A stretch of 64,000 nucleotides of DNA from Cordilura impudica. Taxonomy: Eukaryota > Arthropoda > Insecta > Diptera > Scathophagidae. This document shows positions 44,443-55,456 of the stretch, in pieces. The translations under genes and the position numbers were made by a program. Numbering within the stretch: position 1 is the stretch's first letter; each line of letters starts with the position of its first letter. A model generated the notes under the pieces. The model saw nothing but the letters and a program-made list of their open reading frames with translations, was not told the DNA's origin and ran no database searches. Location of the stretch: contig OY821518.1 of NCBI GenBank assembly GCA_963682025.1, forward strand, positions 220,378,868 through 220,442,867, read 5' to 3'.

Positions 44443-46521
44443 TTATTCATTAGACTCAAATATTGATTGCAAATATTCCATATTTTGTTCTGTGCTATTT
44501 CTGTTCTTTAGTAGTTTTTTGGCTTCTTCATCTAAATCCCGATGTTCCACTTTCCATTGATTTCGAATACTGGAGATGAACGGATCTGACGTTGCCAATA
44601 ATATATTAAATAGATCTTCATTTGTGGAATTTCGTGACATTTTTCTAGTATTGTGCTGTCTATAAAATCTGTAATCCTTGTTCCTTTTTTCCTGAGCCTC
44701 CTCTGATAGATCTCCAAGTGGCACCAAATGATATTTAATGACATCTTCTCCATGATAAAGGATTTTGTGGACTGTTGCAGACATATTTCTCCATGGGTAG
44801 TTGGTTGTATATATTTTTGCAGTTTCCTTAGCATAATCTCCAAATTTTCTAGAGTCAATTTCTTCATTGCACGCAAGTACTTCTAGGATTATTTTAAATC
44901 TGAAAATAAGGTTTAAATCCACTCCTGTTATTTCAGATGCTGTTTCTGGATCTGAAAAGAATCTTCTTGCGGTATTGCCATCATTTGTATTGCCTGACCC
45001 TTGTTTTGGCTGATCTATAATCAATCCAAATTTGCGATATTCATCTTGAACATGTTTCTTTTTTGAACTTCTTAACTCTTTGTTGGTTTCGTTGTTTCTT
45101 ATTGATCCTGAAGGCCCGAAATCCAAATCATAACTGATTTTTAGTATGTGTTCCATAAGTCGTATTCTTGCATGTAGTGGTGATAATCCAAATTCGAAGG
45201 CATCGGTATTATCGAATGATTTTGTCGGGACTTGGTTTAATTGGCTTGATGTTGCTTGGCATATAATGCAGCTGGATGCAGCCTTCGTGTTAGTCAAAGC
45301 CTGACCTACTTTTCCATCTATCATTGTGAGCACTAATTGGTAGCTTACTTCAATTTGCTGCCCATCTAACTGTAATTGTAATGGCTGTAGTGTTGCTATT
45401 TGGGCCTTGATATCACTAACTTCTTTGTTAATGGCATCATGACTTTCTTTTTTGAATTCAAATTTGATTGGCCTGCAGTATTTCGTAGAAGATGGTGTCT
45501 CATTTTTCCAAATATCCATTGTTTGCGTTGTACTACTCGAAGGCTCCGAATCTTCCAAAATCTTTTTCAATCGCAATGGTACAAATGATACCATGAACAT
45601 ATCTGAGTCCGAAATATTTTCACATACAACTTGTTTGTATTGTTTTTGTCCCGAAGAACCATCACATCCCCATTTACAAAATAGAATTAACTTTGTGTTT
45701 CCATATTTCTTTAACTCAGTTCCTGTTATTGATTGTAGCAAGCGTTTGGCTGTGTGATCAAGTAAAGGTTGTAGTTGTACTTCTGCCGAAATTGGTGTGA
45801 TTGTAATAGTGTCCTTTGATGGCAAACAGTCTATTTTAGCAGCTGTTATGTGATGATATGCTGGATACATATTTGAGCCTTTTTCAATCGCACGCAATCT
45901 GAGCTGAATATATTGGTGTTTTGTTAATTTCAAATCCAGAAATAATGCTAATGCCTCCTCATTTGTGAACTGTTTTGCATCGCTCGGAGTTGGTATACTT
46001 TTAAGAATTCGCTTTGTTCTCACTGGACTAGCATTACAAGTTTTTTCAATGATATCCACTTTTGTTAATTGGTTTTGTGCTCGTAATTGATGTAGAAAAG
46101 ATTCTTTTATATTTGTAGAACCAATTTCCTCGTTAAAATTTTTAAGTTTCCGCCTCTTAGATCTATCGCTGCAGTTGTCCAATGATTTGCGTGGTCTTCC
46201 AGCCTTATCTAGCTTTGCTGTTTCTCCACCAACATTAAGTTGGCCTTCTAACCAGTTTGCACTTTTATTATAAAACTTTTGTTTACAGTAGTTAACTTCT
46301 TTCAATCGTTTTTTTAGTACTTTGACGAAATTAGATAATTGCTCTTGTATTTCGGTACTAGACGAATTTAAGTTTAATTTTATTTTAACGTAACTAAGAA
46401 CATCTTCCTGGTTTTTGTTTCGAAAATACTCTTCGGCCAGTTCTTTATAACTAAAGTTCTGCATATTTTTCTCAATATTTTTATTTGCGTCTGTTATCAC
46501 TTTTTTATCACTTTTTATCAC
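44443..46521 (-). CDS. Transib transposase (RAG1-related DDE), 692 aa, intact frame
   Basis: Transposase of the enclosing Transib element. It should cut at the CACWGTG ends in the nucleus and join them to CG-rich 5-bp targets. The N-terminal third is basic and DNA-binding-like (KAGRPRKSLDNCSDRSKRRK, about residues 105-125). Residues ~281-295 hold KWGCDGSSGQ with the first presumed catalytic Asp at 287. IDGKVGQALTNTKA has the second Asp at 402, followed by CIIC, a probable zinc-binding pair. LSEEAQEKRNKDYRFYRQ (about 606-623) holds the presumed third acid among E607, E608 or E611, in the position equivalent to the RAG1 glutamate. The length is in the usual Transib range (about 650-700 aa). No stop or frameshift is visible, so it may be functional. 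ATG at residue 20 is an alternative start. Catalytic residue assignment is by motif, not alignment. Confidence 0.93.
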   Translation of the reverse strand: MIKSDKKVITDANKNIEKNMQNFSYKELAEEYFRNKNQEDVLSYVKIKLNLNSSSTEIQEQLSNFVKVLKKRLKEVNYCKQKFYNKSANWLEGQLNVGGETAKLDKAGRPRKSLDNCSDRSKRRKLKNFNEEIGSTNIKESFLHQLRAQNQLTKVDIIEKTCNASPVRTKRILKSIPTPSDAKQFTNEEALALFLDLKLTKHQYIQLRLRAIEKGSNMYPAYHHITAAKIDCLPSKDTITITPISAEVQLQPLLDHTAKRLLQSITGTELKKYGNTKLILFCKWGCDGSSGQKQYKQVVCENISDSDMFMVSFVPLRLKKILEDSEPSSSTTQTMDIWKNETPSSTKYCRPIKFEFKKESHDAINKEVSDIKAQIATLQPLQLQLDGQQIEVSYQLVLTMIDGKVGQALTNTKAASSCIICQATSSQLNQVPTKSFDNTDAFEFGLSPLHARIRLMEHILKISYDLDFGPSGSIRNNETNKELRSSKKKHVQDEYRKFGLIIDQPKQGSGNTNDGNTARRFFSDPETASEITGVDLNLIFRFKIILEVLACNEEIDSRKFGDYAKETAKIYTTNYPWRNMSATVHKILYHGEDVIKYHLVPLGDLSEEAQEKRNKDYRFYRQHNTRKMSRNSTNEDLFNILLATSDPFISSIRNQWKVEHRDLDEEAKKLLKNRNSTEQNMEYLQSIFESNE

Positions 46522-47536
46522 TTGCGAATATACGTCCGTACACTTGAAGTATTAACTTATTATTGAGTAATCCCTTATAGAATCCGTCATTTTATACATT
46601 TTTAGGTACATGTTATTCACACATTGATCTTTAATTTCATAGCAGGTAGTACTTAAATTGAACAAAACTGCACTTGTTATCCAGACTTCAATATCAGGTA
46701 AAACTAATTAGTTTCTCGCCAATATGGGGTGGTTTTTTATCTTTAGTGGTTTAGTGCCGCGATTATTGACAAACTTATAAAATTGTTTATGACTTTGGTT
46801 GACCCTTAAATTTGACAACAGGTAAATTAAGAAAGAGATCATTTGTTTACTGTAGAACCTATTGTGATCATTTTATGACTTATTTTTTTGCTGATCAAAA
46901 CAAAGCCAATAAACCCTTTCGCAGGTATTTTATTTAATTATTTTACTTTTACGTAGTCTAAAGTAAAAAAACAAAATTTTTTTTAGAGTAATTTTTTTAG
47001 AGTAATTTCATTAAAATGAAAAAAGTGTTCTACCGGGGGCTCGTGGGGGGTGCAAAAGTATATAAAGGGTTAAACAGGATACATTCGCCTTTCTCCGGGT
47101 GGTATACGTTTCTTGTTCCCTTACTTCCTTTAGAAGTTCTATTCCACTAAAGTTTAAATTTGAGAAAAATATAGTGGTTTCATAAATATTTCATAACGCC
47201 CCTAATATCAAACGTTGGAACTGTGACTACTTACAAAAACTAAAGACTATAATCCTACTAACATTATAAAAAAGACCGCAGGCCAATATCGATGATAGCT
47301 TGCGAGTAGTAACCATTTATTTTTGATAAAAAACAAAAAAAAAACACCTTTTGCTGAATTAAAAAAAACAGTTGAGTTTGACAGCATGCCACGCCCACAA
47401 TTATCAATAGTTTAACCTAATTTTTTGGCTACCTTAATCTGGATATATAAGCTACAAAAAGGAGTAAAAATTTTAAAAATCGATGAAAAAAAAAATTTGA
47501 CTTTTGGCCAATGAAATCAAAATTTGAGCCACAGTG

Positions 47537-48026
47537 CGACCTACCGCAACGTAGAATTTTTGGTGAATGGGCTCTTGGAAAGTTGGCCGAAGATCCACTT
47601 TTTTACCGAAAAATTGTGTTCAGCAACGAAGCTCATTTTTGGCTCAATGGGTACGTAAATAAGCAGAATTGTCGATTTTGGAGTGAATATCAGCCAGAAA
47701 CATTGGAAGAGCTACCAATGCATCCAGAAAAAGTCACAGTTTGGTGCGGTTTATGGGCTGGTGGCATCATTGGACCGTACTTCTTCAAAGATGACGCGAA
47801 TCGTAACGTTACTGTGAATGGTGAGCGCTACCGAGAGATGATATCCAACTTTTTTTTTTGCCCAAAATGCAAGAGCTTGACTTGCATGACATGTGGATTC
47901 AACAAGACGGTGCCACATGCCACACAGCACGCGCAACAATTGAGAGGCGAGTTCGGTGAACATTTTATTTCACGTTCGGGACCGGAAAATTGGCCGCCTA
48001 GATCGTGCGATTTAACGCCTTTAGAC
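47537..48026 (+). pseudogene. Mariner-family transposase, middle segment
   Basis: Resumes after the Transib insertion with LPQRRIFGEWALGKLAEDP. Then comes VFSNEAHFWLNGYVNKQN, in which the first catalytic Asp (normally FSDEAHF) has become Asn. It continues VTVWCGLWAGGIIGPYFF. A frame change in the T run at about 47851-47860 moves DMWIQQDGATCHTAR (second Asp intact) to another frame. A second change restores GEFGEHFISRS, then NWPPRSCDLTPLD (third Asp). It stops at 48026, where the hAT element begins. The mutated first Asp and frame changes mean it is inactive. Confidence 0.9.
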
Positions 48027-50562
48027 CATAGATGTTCACACAATGCCCCGAGGGGCCGACTGCTTTTCGTAATTTTCACATACACGACACGAATGTTAAC
48101 AAAACGAACTGCAAGAGCATAAGAAATAGTAATTTCATTCTGTTGTATGCCGAATTTTCAACAAGTAGGTTGCGGCCGCTATATTTGTTAAAAAACAAAA
48201 ACAAAACACACGCTTGAAATTGGAAATAAAAAAAAAAAAACAGCCCAACTGAGTGGTTTTATGATTCTCTTTTTCAGCATTTTTAGTACACTGCGAATAA
48301 TTTTGTTGGTCTGTAAAAATTGGAAAAAAAATTTTTTATTTACATTAAATATATTTAATGAAGCTGAGTGCCTTGTATGCAACCAGAAGCTAAAACGGAT
48401 GAGTGCATACAGTTTTAAACGGCATTATGAATGCTGTCACTTAGAATTGTGTAGCTTGTCAGGTGAGGACAGAGATAGACTTTTTATAAAATTAAAAAAG
48501 GACTTAGAATTGAAAAATTGTAGAGCCTTGAATGATTGCAAAATGAGCAAAAATATCACAATGTGTAGCAAGATGAAGGCTTCATATATAATTGCATTAG
48601 GGTTAGCAAAAAAAGGGCGGCCATTTGAAGATGGTGAATTTTTTAAAGACATGTTTTTGTCAATTCTGCCTTTATTTGGTGAAGCAGGACAACAAATTGA
48701 AGCCATAGTTAGTGAATTGTCTCTATCTCGCGCTACAATAACCAGAAGAACTGAGGACATAGGTAGTTTTCTAAATAAATTAACAAATGAGCGAATTTGA
48801 AATGCGAAGCATATTTCCGTTTGTTTCGATGAAAGTGTGCACAATAACGGCATTAGTCAAATGATAATTTACATAAGATGTGTTGACAATGAATTCAATT
48901 CATTTGAAGAAATTTTAAAACTTGAGTCCTTTTACGAAAACGTAACAGGGGAAATTATTTTTAGCATCTTCAAAAGAAACGTTTTATCAATAATTGATAT
49001 AAAAAAAAGCTTTCGGCCATCTGCACCGATGGAGCCGCAGTTATGGCTGGCCGCACGAACGGTTTCGTTGGTCAATTAATTAAAGCAGGAATAAAGGTGC
49101 CTACTTTCCACTGTATAATACATCAGCAAGCTTTATTTGCTAAAACAATTGGTCTTAATGAAACCATGAAAACGGCACTTAAAATAATAAATCGACTAAA
49201 AGGAGGCCACAACGCACTTACACATAGGAAACTAGTAGCGTTTTTGAAAGAGGTAGATGCGTCTTATGGTGATGTATTGATGTTTACTGAGGTACGATGG
49301 TTAAGTCGTGGAAAATGGCTTGATGGACTGTTTTGTCTCAGAGAGGAAATTGCAGTATTTTTAAAAGATCAGGCGCTTCCGAAAGATATTGATTTATTAA
49401 ATTCAATAACATCCTATGCTTTTTTGTTAGACCTGGCGTTTCTATCGGGCATTACGATACAAATTAATAATTTAAATTTAGTATTGCAGGGAAAAAACAA
49501 AAACATTTTCGATCCTATTTTGCTGTAAAGGATTTCTCTACAAAGTTAGAAATTTTACGAAATCAGATGGAAAAGCAGGACTTGCAAAATTTTCCTAGAA
49601 CTAACGAAATATTTCAAAAATGTTCAGATCAAGCAAAGCTAATTATATACAGCGAAGAAATAAAAAAACTTGTAGAAAACTTTGGTAAAAGATTTCATGA
49701 TATGTTAGACATAGAATATGCGATCAATATATATCAAAATCTTTTATCATGTCTGTTGGACGACGTTCCAGAAAATATAAAACAAGAGCTACTGTTAATG
49801 CGTGCAGACTTAACGATTCCAATGGAAACCGGTCTTAATTTCTGGAAAAATATTTGCCCAACTAAATATGGAACATGTAGAAATTTAATATTAAATATTT
49901 ATTCAATGTTTTCTACTACATACATATGCGAGCATACATTTTCGGCAATGACACATATAAAAAATAAATATAGAAATAAATTGACAAATAATCATTTTGA
50001 AACACTTCTAAAAATAAAATGTTACAATGAAGATATTAACATAGAAGAACTTGTTGACTTCGTCAATTCTAATATATAACCTTTTTGATAGATTTCGTTT
50101 AGATGATGTTTAATCATTCATACATGAATTAACTTTTTATTAAAAATAAAAATTCAAAAAAAAAATTCAAAAATTCAAATTCAAAAAAAAATCAAAAAAA
50201 AAAAAAAAAATCAAAAAGAAATATGTTCAAAAAGAAATGTTCATCGATACTTGAATTCATATTTTTATTTACGCTTTTTATTTATTTTATTTACTTATTT
50301 ATTTATTTGTTATTATTTTATTTATTTTATTTTCATTTACGGCACGTTACTAGGGAACTTTGGGCGACAATAAATACAAGAAATACAAGAAATTCTGCTG
50401 AAAAATAAAGTGCGAAAAAAGAAAACAAAAAAAGAAATTTTTCATTTCATTTCATTTCATTTTTCATTTAAAGTGATTTTGTTCAGTGCATAGTACCAAT
50501 ACATCGCCTTTTTTTTTGTAACATAACTAATACACGCTCATTTCTCCTTGTGGCCATCACTG
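48027..50562 (+). mobile_element. hAT-superfamily DNA transposon inserted in mariner
   Basis: 8-bp target duplication CTTTAGAC at 48019-48026 and 50563-50570. Short imperfect terminal repeats are CATAGATGTTCACA at the left and, inward at the right, CAGTGATGGCCACA. The mariner reading continues across the joined flanks. Contains a broken hAT transposase (48261-50079). The 3' part has A-rich and TTTCATTTCA simple sequence. Confidence 0.9.
48261..50079 (+). pseudogene. hAT transposase (GTF2IRD2/ZBED-like type), broken
   Basis: The N-terminal part has a BED-like zinc finger (ECLVCNQKLK...FKRHYECCH, about 48366-48440). It is followed by ASYIIALGLAKKGRPFEDGE and LSLSRATITRRTEDI. A stop at 48798 interrupts the frame before VCFDESVHNN, the first catalytic Asp region. 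A frame change near 49000-49020 leads to CTDGAAVMAGRTNGFVGQ (second Asp), HCIIHQQALFAK, then EVRWLSRGKWL. Another frame change at about 49510 leads to VKDFSTKLEILRNQ. The C-terminal dimerisation domain is TYICEHTFSAMTHIKNKYRN (49920-49978). The order and motifs match hAT proteins related to vertebrate GTF2IRD2/ZBED-type genes. One stop and two frameshifts predict inactivity. Confidence 0.9.
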
Positions 50563-50775
50563 CTTTAGACTATTTTTTGTGGGGCTATGTTAAAGCTCAT
50601 GTCTATACAGACAATCCCGCTTAATCTGACGCATTGGAAGACAACATTGAAGCATTTATTCGTGAGATACCGGCCGAAATGTTCGGTTATTAACTTCATC
50701 GCAATTTGGTTGGCAACATATTTGGTAGCCACAACGAAATTTGCGGTATCTAAATCGAACATTTTTAAATAAGCA
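50563..50775 (+). pseudogene. Mariner-family transposase, C-terminal segment
   Basis: Begins with the duplicated CTTTAGAC, then reads FLWGYVKAHVYTDNPA, a stop where family members read Ile or Leu, then DALEDNIEAFIREIPAEMF and a decayed tail (NEICGI). This completes the mariner that started at 42388. The intact ancestor would be roughly 340 codons. Confidence 0.85.
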
Positions 50776-50883
50776 CCTTCGCGTCTTCCACATAAAGCAT
50801 AAGCGTTAAGATTCTAGGAAAAAACCTATTTTGGCTGAACAATTTAAATTAATTGGAAAAGAGCTTGGACATACCATGGTACA

Positions 50884-53244
50884 ATAGGGTGTCCGTTATA
50901 TCCTAAAGTGGAAATATTTATTGTCTCACTCGCCAAAAAGCTGAGGCTTGATGCAAGAATGAGTCTCCAAAAATTTCACGTCCCTGGGACCACGCCTTCC
51001 TGGCCGACTTGCTTTTGAAAATTTCAAAAATGAAAATATCACTTTTTTTCAAATTTTACGAAAATTTCGTTCTAGTGTTTAATTATTCCGACAAGTTTCT
51101 ATATGAATCGGGATCAGCTTTAAGTTGTCTTTTCAAAAAGCTATAAAACAAATGCCCCAGACCACTTTTGTGCCAAAAAAAAAACTAGGTCAAAAAATTT
51201 GATGGAATTTTGTTCAACTTTGAGAAATTAATTAAAGCCATAATTTTTTTTAGGTCCCTATACTTATAAGAAGTCATATATGAAGTATTGTTTTATTACC
51301 ACGTTGTTAACCTATTGCGCATTGAGACCGAAAATGGAAAATTTTTTTTTACAAAATTTTGAAAACTCCTTCTTCAAGTTTTAAAAAATTTTCTTACACA
51401 AAATTTAAAAAAATGGATCTGGCACTTTATGGTTTTGTAAATACATATTAAAGATTGACTATGTGAATTTTTAGGTAAATCCCTATTGCAGAATTTTTTT
51501 TACAAAGATTTTATTTTTCGGATTTCGAGAAAAATTAGATTTTTGTGAAATGTTCAATAAATGTACTCCATCTCTTTGTAACAAAAAATAATCAGTTCTC
51601 TACCTTTAAATGCTATATTTTATCTTAATAGCCTAGGGTTTTGGAAAAAAATAATATGAGACCATTAACCCTTTCGGATTGGGGTCACATATGACCCCAA
51701 GTTAATAAAAGACAATTTATTAAAAAAATGCAAATATTTTGTAAGTGCTGTTGAATTTGTAGATGTGATGCTTAAAATATAATAACCATATATGCACGTC
51801 TTAAATGCTAAAAATTTGGAATAAATCGAACAACGCTCACCCATTGCTTGCCAAACTTTGAATTTTGTCATTAAAAAATAAAAATACCTAAAAATAATAT
51901 ATTTTTCTAGTAAACTAGATGAAACCTTTACTATTGGTTGGAAATTAAAATTCCGCTATATTTTGCTCCAGAGGTTAATGTAATGTATCAAACTCGTTAA
52001 TTATTTAACTGCTAATAGAAGTTATTAACGTAAATCTATACTTATTTCTGTTTTATTTTTAACATTGTGTATTATTGAAATTATTTTTTTCAAGGGATCA
52101 TTTCGACCCTCATATTTAATCCAAGCCAATAAAAGCAAGTTATTCCAAAAATTCCTATATTTTGTTGGATAAAAACCATTTATTTTTAGGTATTTACTTT
52201 TTTTAAATATGACAAAATTCAAAGTTTGGCCCTGGCAAGGAATGGGTAAACGTTGTTCGATTTATTCCAAATTTTTAGCACGGAAGTCTTGCACATTTGG
52301 CTATTATATTTTAAGCGTCGCATATAAAAATTCGATATCACTTACAAAATATTTGAATAAATTGTCTTTTATTAGCTTGGGGTCATATGTGACCCCAACA
52401 CAAAAGGGTTAAGGGTCTCATATTATTTTTTTCCAAAACCCTAGACTATTAAGATAAAATATAGCATTTAAAAGTAGAGAACTGATTATTGTTTGTATTG
52501 AGTAGATTACATTTACTGAACATTTCACAAAAATCTAATTTTTCTCGAAATCCGCAAAAATAAAATCCTTGTAAAAAAAAATTCTGCGGAAGAGATTTAC
52601 CTAAAAATTCACACAATCAATCTCTGACATGCATTTAACAACATCTTAAAGTGCCAGATCCATTTTTTTAAATTTTGTTTAAGAAAATTTTTTAAAACTT
52701 GAAAAAGGAGTTTTCAAAATTTTGTAAAAAAAATTTTCCATTTTTGGTCTCAATGCGCAATAGGTCAAAAACGTGGTAATAAAACAATACTTCATATATG
52801 AGTTCTAAAAAGTACAGAGAGCAAAAAGATTATGGCTTTAATCAATTTCTCAAAGTTGAAAAAAATGCCATCAAATTTCATGACCTAGTTGTTTTTGGCA
52901 CAAAAGTGGTCTGGGGCATTTGCTATTTCTTAGCGAGTTTTTACTCGATTTTGAAGTTTTATAGCTTTTTAGAAAGACAATTTACAAGTGATCCCGATTC
53001 ATATAACAACTTGTCGAAAAAGTTGAACTATAGAGCGAAATTTTTGTAAAATCTGAAAAAAAGTTATATTTTCCCCATATAAACACACTTGAAATTTTCA
53101 AACGCAAGTCGGGTCGGGATACCGTTGTCGCAGGGGCGCAAAAATTTTGGAGAGTCATTTTTGTATCAAGCCAAACTTTTTTGAGGGGTGAGACTTAAAC
53201 ATTACCATAAGAAAAAATTGCCCATACAAATAACGGACACCCTA
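50884..53244. mobile_element. hAT-like foldback element with ~0.8-kb inverted arms
   Basis: The termini TAGGGTGTCCGTTAT and ATAACGGACACCCTA are inverted repeats. The 8-bp duplication ATGGTACA flanks it (50876-50883 and 53245-53252). The left arm 50884-51660 is matched by the right arm 52413-53244 along its length (for example TCGGGATCA near 51115 and TGATCCCGA near 52989). Termini of the form YARNG and an 8-bp duplication suggest hAT. No transposase is present. The centre is occupied by a TTAA-flanked MITE. Confidence 0.8.
51669..52408. mobile_element. piggyBac-type MITE at the centre of the foldback
   Basis: TTAA flanks at 51665-51668 and 52409-52412. Ends are CCCTTTCGGATTGGGGTCAC and, inward from the right, CCCTTTTGTGTTGGGGTCAC. 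A nested palindrome GGGGTCACATATGACCCC lies just inside each end. Arms of about 200 bp are inverted and diverged, so a similar ~65-residue frame (ending SYVTP) appears on opposite strands at 51665-51871 and 52209-52412. I take these as mirror-image by-products, not genes. A TTAA target and CCC.. termini fit piggyBac. Confidence 0.8.
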
Positions 53245-53560
53245 ATGGTACATTCAGGTATAACGTAACAACAATAGAATCAAAAACAGTATTATTTTTT
53301 AAATAATTTGAAAAGGAAAAATTGCGATGAACGTTTAAAAAGAGCATCTCAAGCCCAAGCGTTTTATAAAAACCTAAATTTGACAAGAGGTCAAGAAGGC
53401 AATACGAGAGAAATTGAAACAACTCACCAATTTATATGCAGATGTCCCATTCTAAATTGCTTGAGACTGCAATTATTTGGTTGTATAACAATATCAGAGC
53501 AGAATCTATTAAAATCATAGATGGAGAGCTATACAATTGGAAAGCTTTGGTTTAATACAT
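53245..53560 (+). pseudogene. LINE ORF2 C-terminal scrap
   Basis: The frame at 53308-53517 ends with ETTHQFICRCPILNCLRLQLFG, resembling the HxLxxCPxxxxxRxxLFG motif after RNase H in I/Jockey-clade LINE proteins. Too short to place further. Confidence 0.5.
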
Positions 53561-55456
53561 TATCAACGATTTACGATATCGAAATTTTTTAATAAATGAA
53601 TTCAATAATTAAATTATATATATAAAAAAAACTACCAACCATTGTATATATAATTTTGCTCATTAAATCTGATTTTTCTGGCTAACCAAGATGTCAAGAC
53701 CGTATGTAATATTCTTTAAATTATGAAATTTTTATAGTATATCTTTGTAATGATTTTTTGAATATATAGAATTACTACAACTACTATTATTGTTCCATTG
53801 CTTTTAGTGTTCGGAATTAAAAAATATTGTGCTATTAGTGTGAAGTAAATGGAGGTTCAGTGAAGCATTAAATTTTAACTTGTTGACTCAATAAAAAAAA
53901 AAAAAAAAAAAAATGGTGCATTTGTCAATAGTTCTACCAGAGATTTGAGCATCAACTTTGTTACAATTTGTTTGTATTAAATTTGAGTTTACCTTTAACA
54001 AAAAGCAAAACTTCAGAGAAATTAGGAAATATTTGGCTTTTAGAGTTAAACGATATTTCCAATTTTTAGAAAATTAAATCAAATTATGTAACTCTAAGGA
54101 TTATTGGCGCAGCATCACCACTGTCTCATTGCCAAAAATTATGTATAATTCCAGTGAAAATATTCCTCCATTAAACACAAAACCTTAATTAGACTTTCCT
54201 GTGTTCACGAAATAGACGTGTTAAGCAAATTTAACATACCTCAAAAAACCTTTTTTTATAAAAATTGTAGCAAGCTCAGTAGTGTTGTCAATGTTATATA
54301 AAAATATATATGGAAGAGAATTGAAAAAACTAACATTTAGTGATGAAAAAAATTTCATTTTATAGAGCTCAGATGCATCCAAATATTACTGCTGTGATTT
54401 AAGCAAAGTTAATTTAAATTGATTGTGTGCTGGACATATATCAAGAAAAATTAAAAGTGCTCTATTTACATATCCGGTAAGATAATGCAGCACTCCACAA
54501 ATTATGCTTTACGATGTCTCCAGGTTCAGTGTTAATCCCTCCTGCACTGCGATCAAATAGGACTATTGTGCACCCTCCTTTAGTTTTGTGTTCTCTTCTG
54601 TTTTATTAGTCCATTACAGCGTTTAGGAATTTGATGATATCCTTCAGCGCCAAATGTTTTGTATGCCTTCTCCCTTACTGCAGATTCACAAAAAAGTTTG
54701 TATTGAACATAATTTCTCGGTCTTATCGAAAATAAATTTACACAAATATGTTTTATATACTTTTCCAAAAAAATACAGTTTTTAAAAAAATGTATTTCTT
54801 CTTTTCTGCCTTTGCTTGAAATAGTGCGTTTCCTTAATAAAAGTCCATTTTCCCAAAAATATATATACTTTTTTTACGTACATATCCTTAAAAGAGTACC
54901 ATCTCTTATAAAGTAAATTTTTATTAAAAGCACATTTCCTTAAAAATTTAACTTTTTTCTAAAAACAAGTACTTTTTCTGAAAATTTTAATTTTCACCAA
55001 AAAAGTCTTTTTTTCAAAAAAGCAGATTTTCTTAAGCACTTTTCATTAAAAAGGCTTGTTTTATTAAAAAGTTACTATGTCTTGAAGAGTACGTTTTTTT
55101 AAAAAATATTATTTCTTTAATAATAATCGATTTAACTCGCACCACTACAGGATGCTGTGAGATAAATGATTTTGTACGAAAGCCTTTCTCAAATAGCGAA
55201 AAATTTTTCTTTTGATTTTTGAAAGAACTTAATATAAATAATAATAATAATTCCAAATAATTTCATAAGTTACTGATTACAACTTGTGAATTGCTATTTT
55301 TTTTTAAATAATATCTTTTCGTACTTTAACAAAATAAAATGATTGTGATTAGAAAAAAAATATATATTTTTCTAACTTATTTTTTATGGTTTGTTTTGAA
55401 TGTTGTATGTTGTATTTATTACTTTTATTTTTTAAAGTATTTTTTTTTTTTTTTTT
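53561..55456. other. AT-rich non-coding DNA
   Basis: Several degraded frames occur, but no recognisable domain. Around 54260-54560 the text vaguely resembles a decayed Tc1/mariner gene, but the evidence is too weak to call. A long A run lies at 53891-53911 and a T run at 55441-55456. Confidence 0.4.

Larger units (their letters stand above)
42779..47536 (-). mobile_element. Transib DNA transposon, copy 2, inserted in mariner
   Basis: Outer ends: CACAGTGGGTGAAAATC at 42779 and (inward on the minus strand) CACTGTGGCTCAAATTTT at 47536. The target duplication CGACC is at 42774-42778 and 47537-47541. Joining the flanks restores the mariner reading KPND|LPQRR, which confirms the boundaries. It contains HINE copy E and a 104-bp tandem duplication at 42902-43097. 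The remainder is nearly identical to copy 1. Confidence 0.95.

Noticed and set aside
51665..52412. Conserved 65-residue protein ending SYVTP encoded on opposite strands
   Set aside because: The two frames are mirror copies in the MITE arms; the shared end comes from the GGGGTCAC palindrome, and the differences include indels not expected under coding constraint.
54260..54560. Decayed Tc1/mariner-like gene
   Set aside because: A few suggestive words appear on translation (such as DNAALH-like text near 54485), but no ordered set of motifs could be supported.
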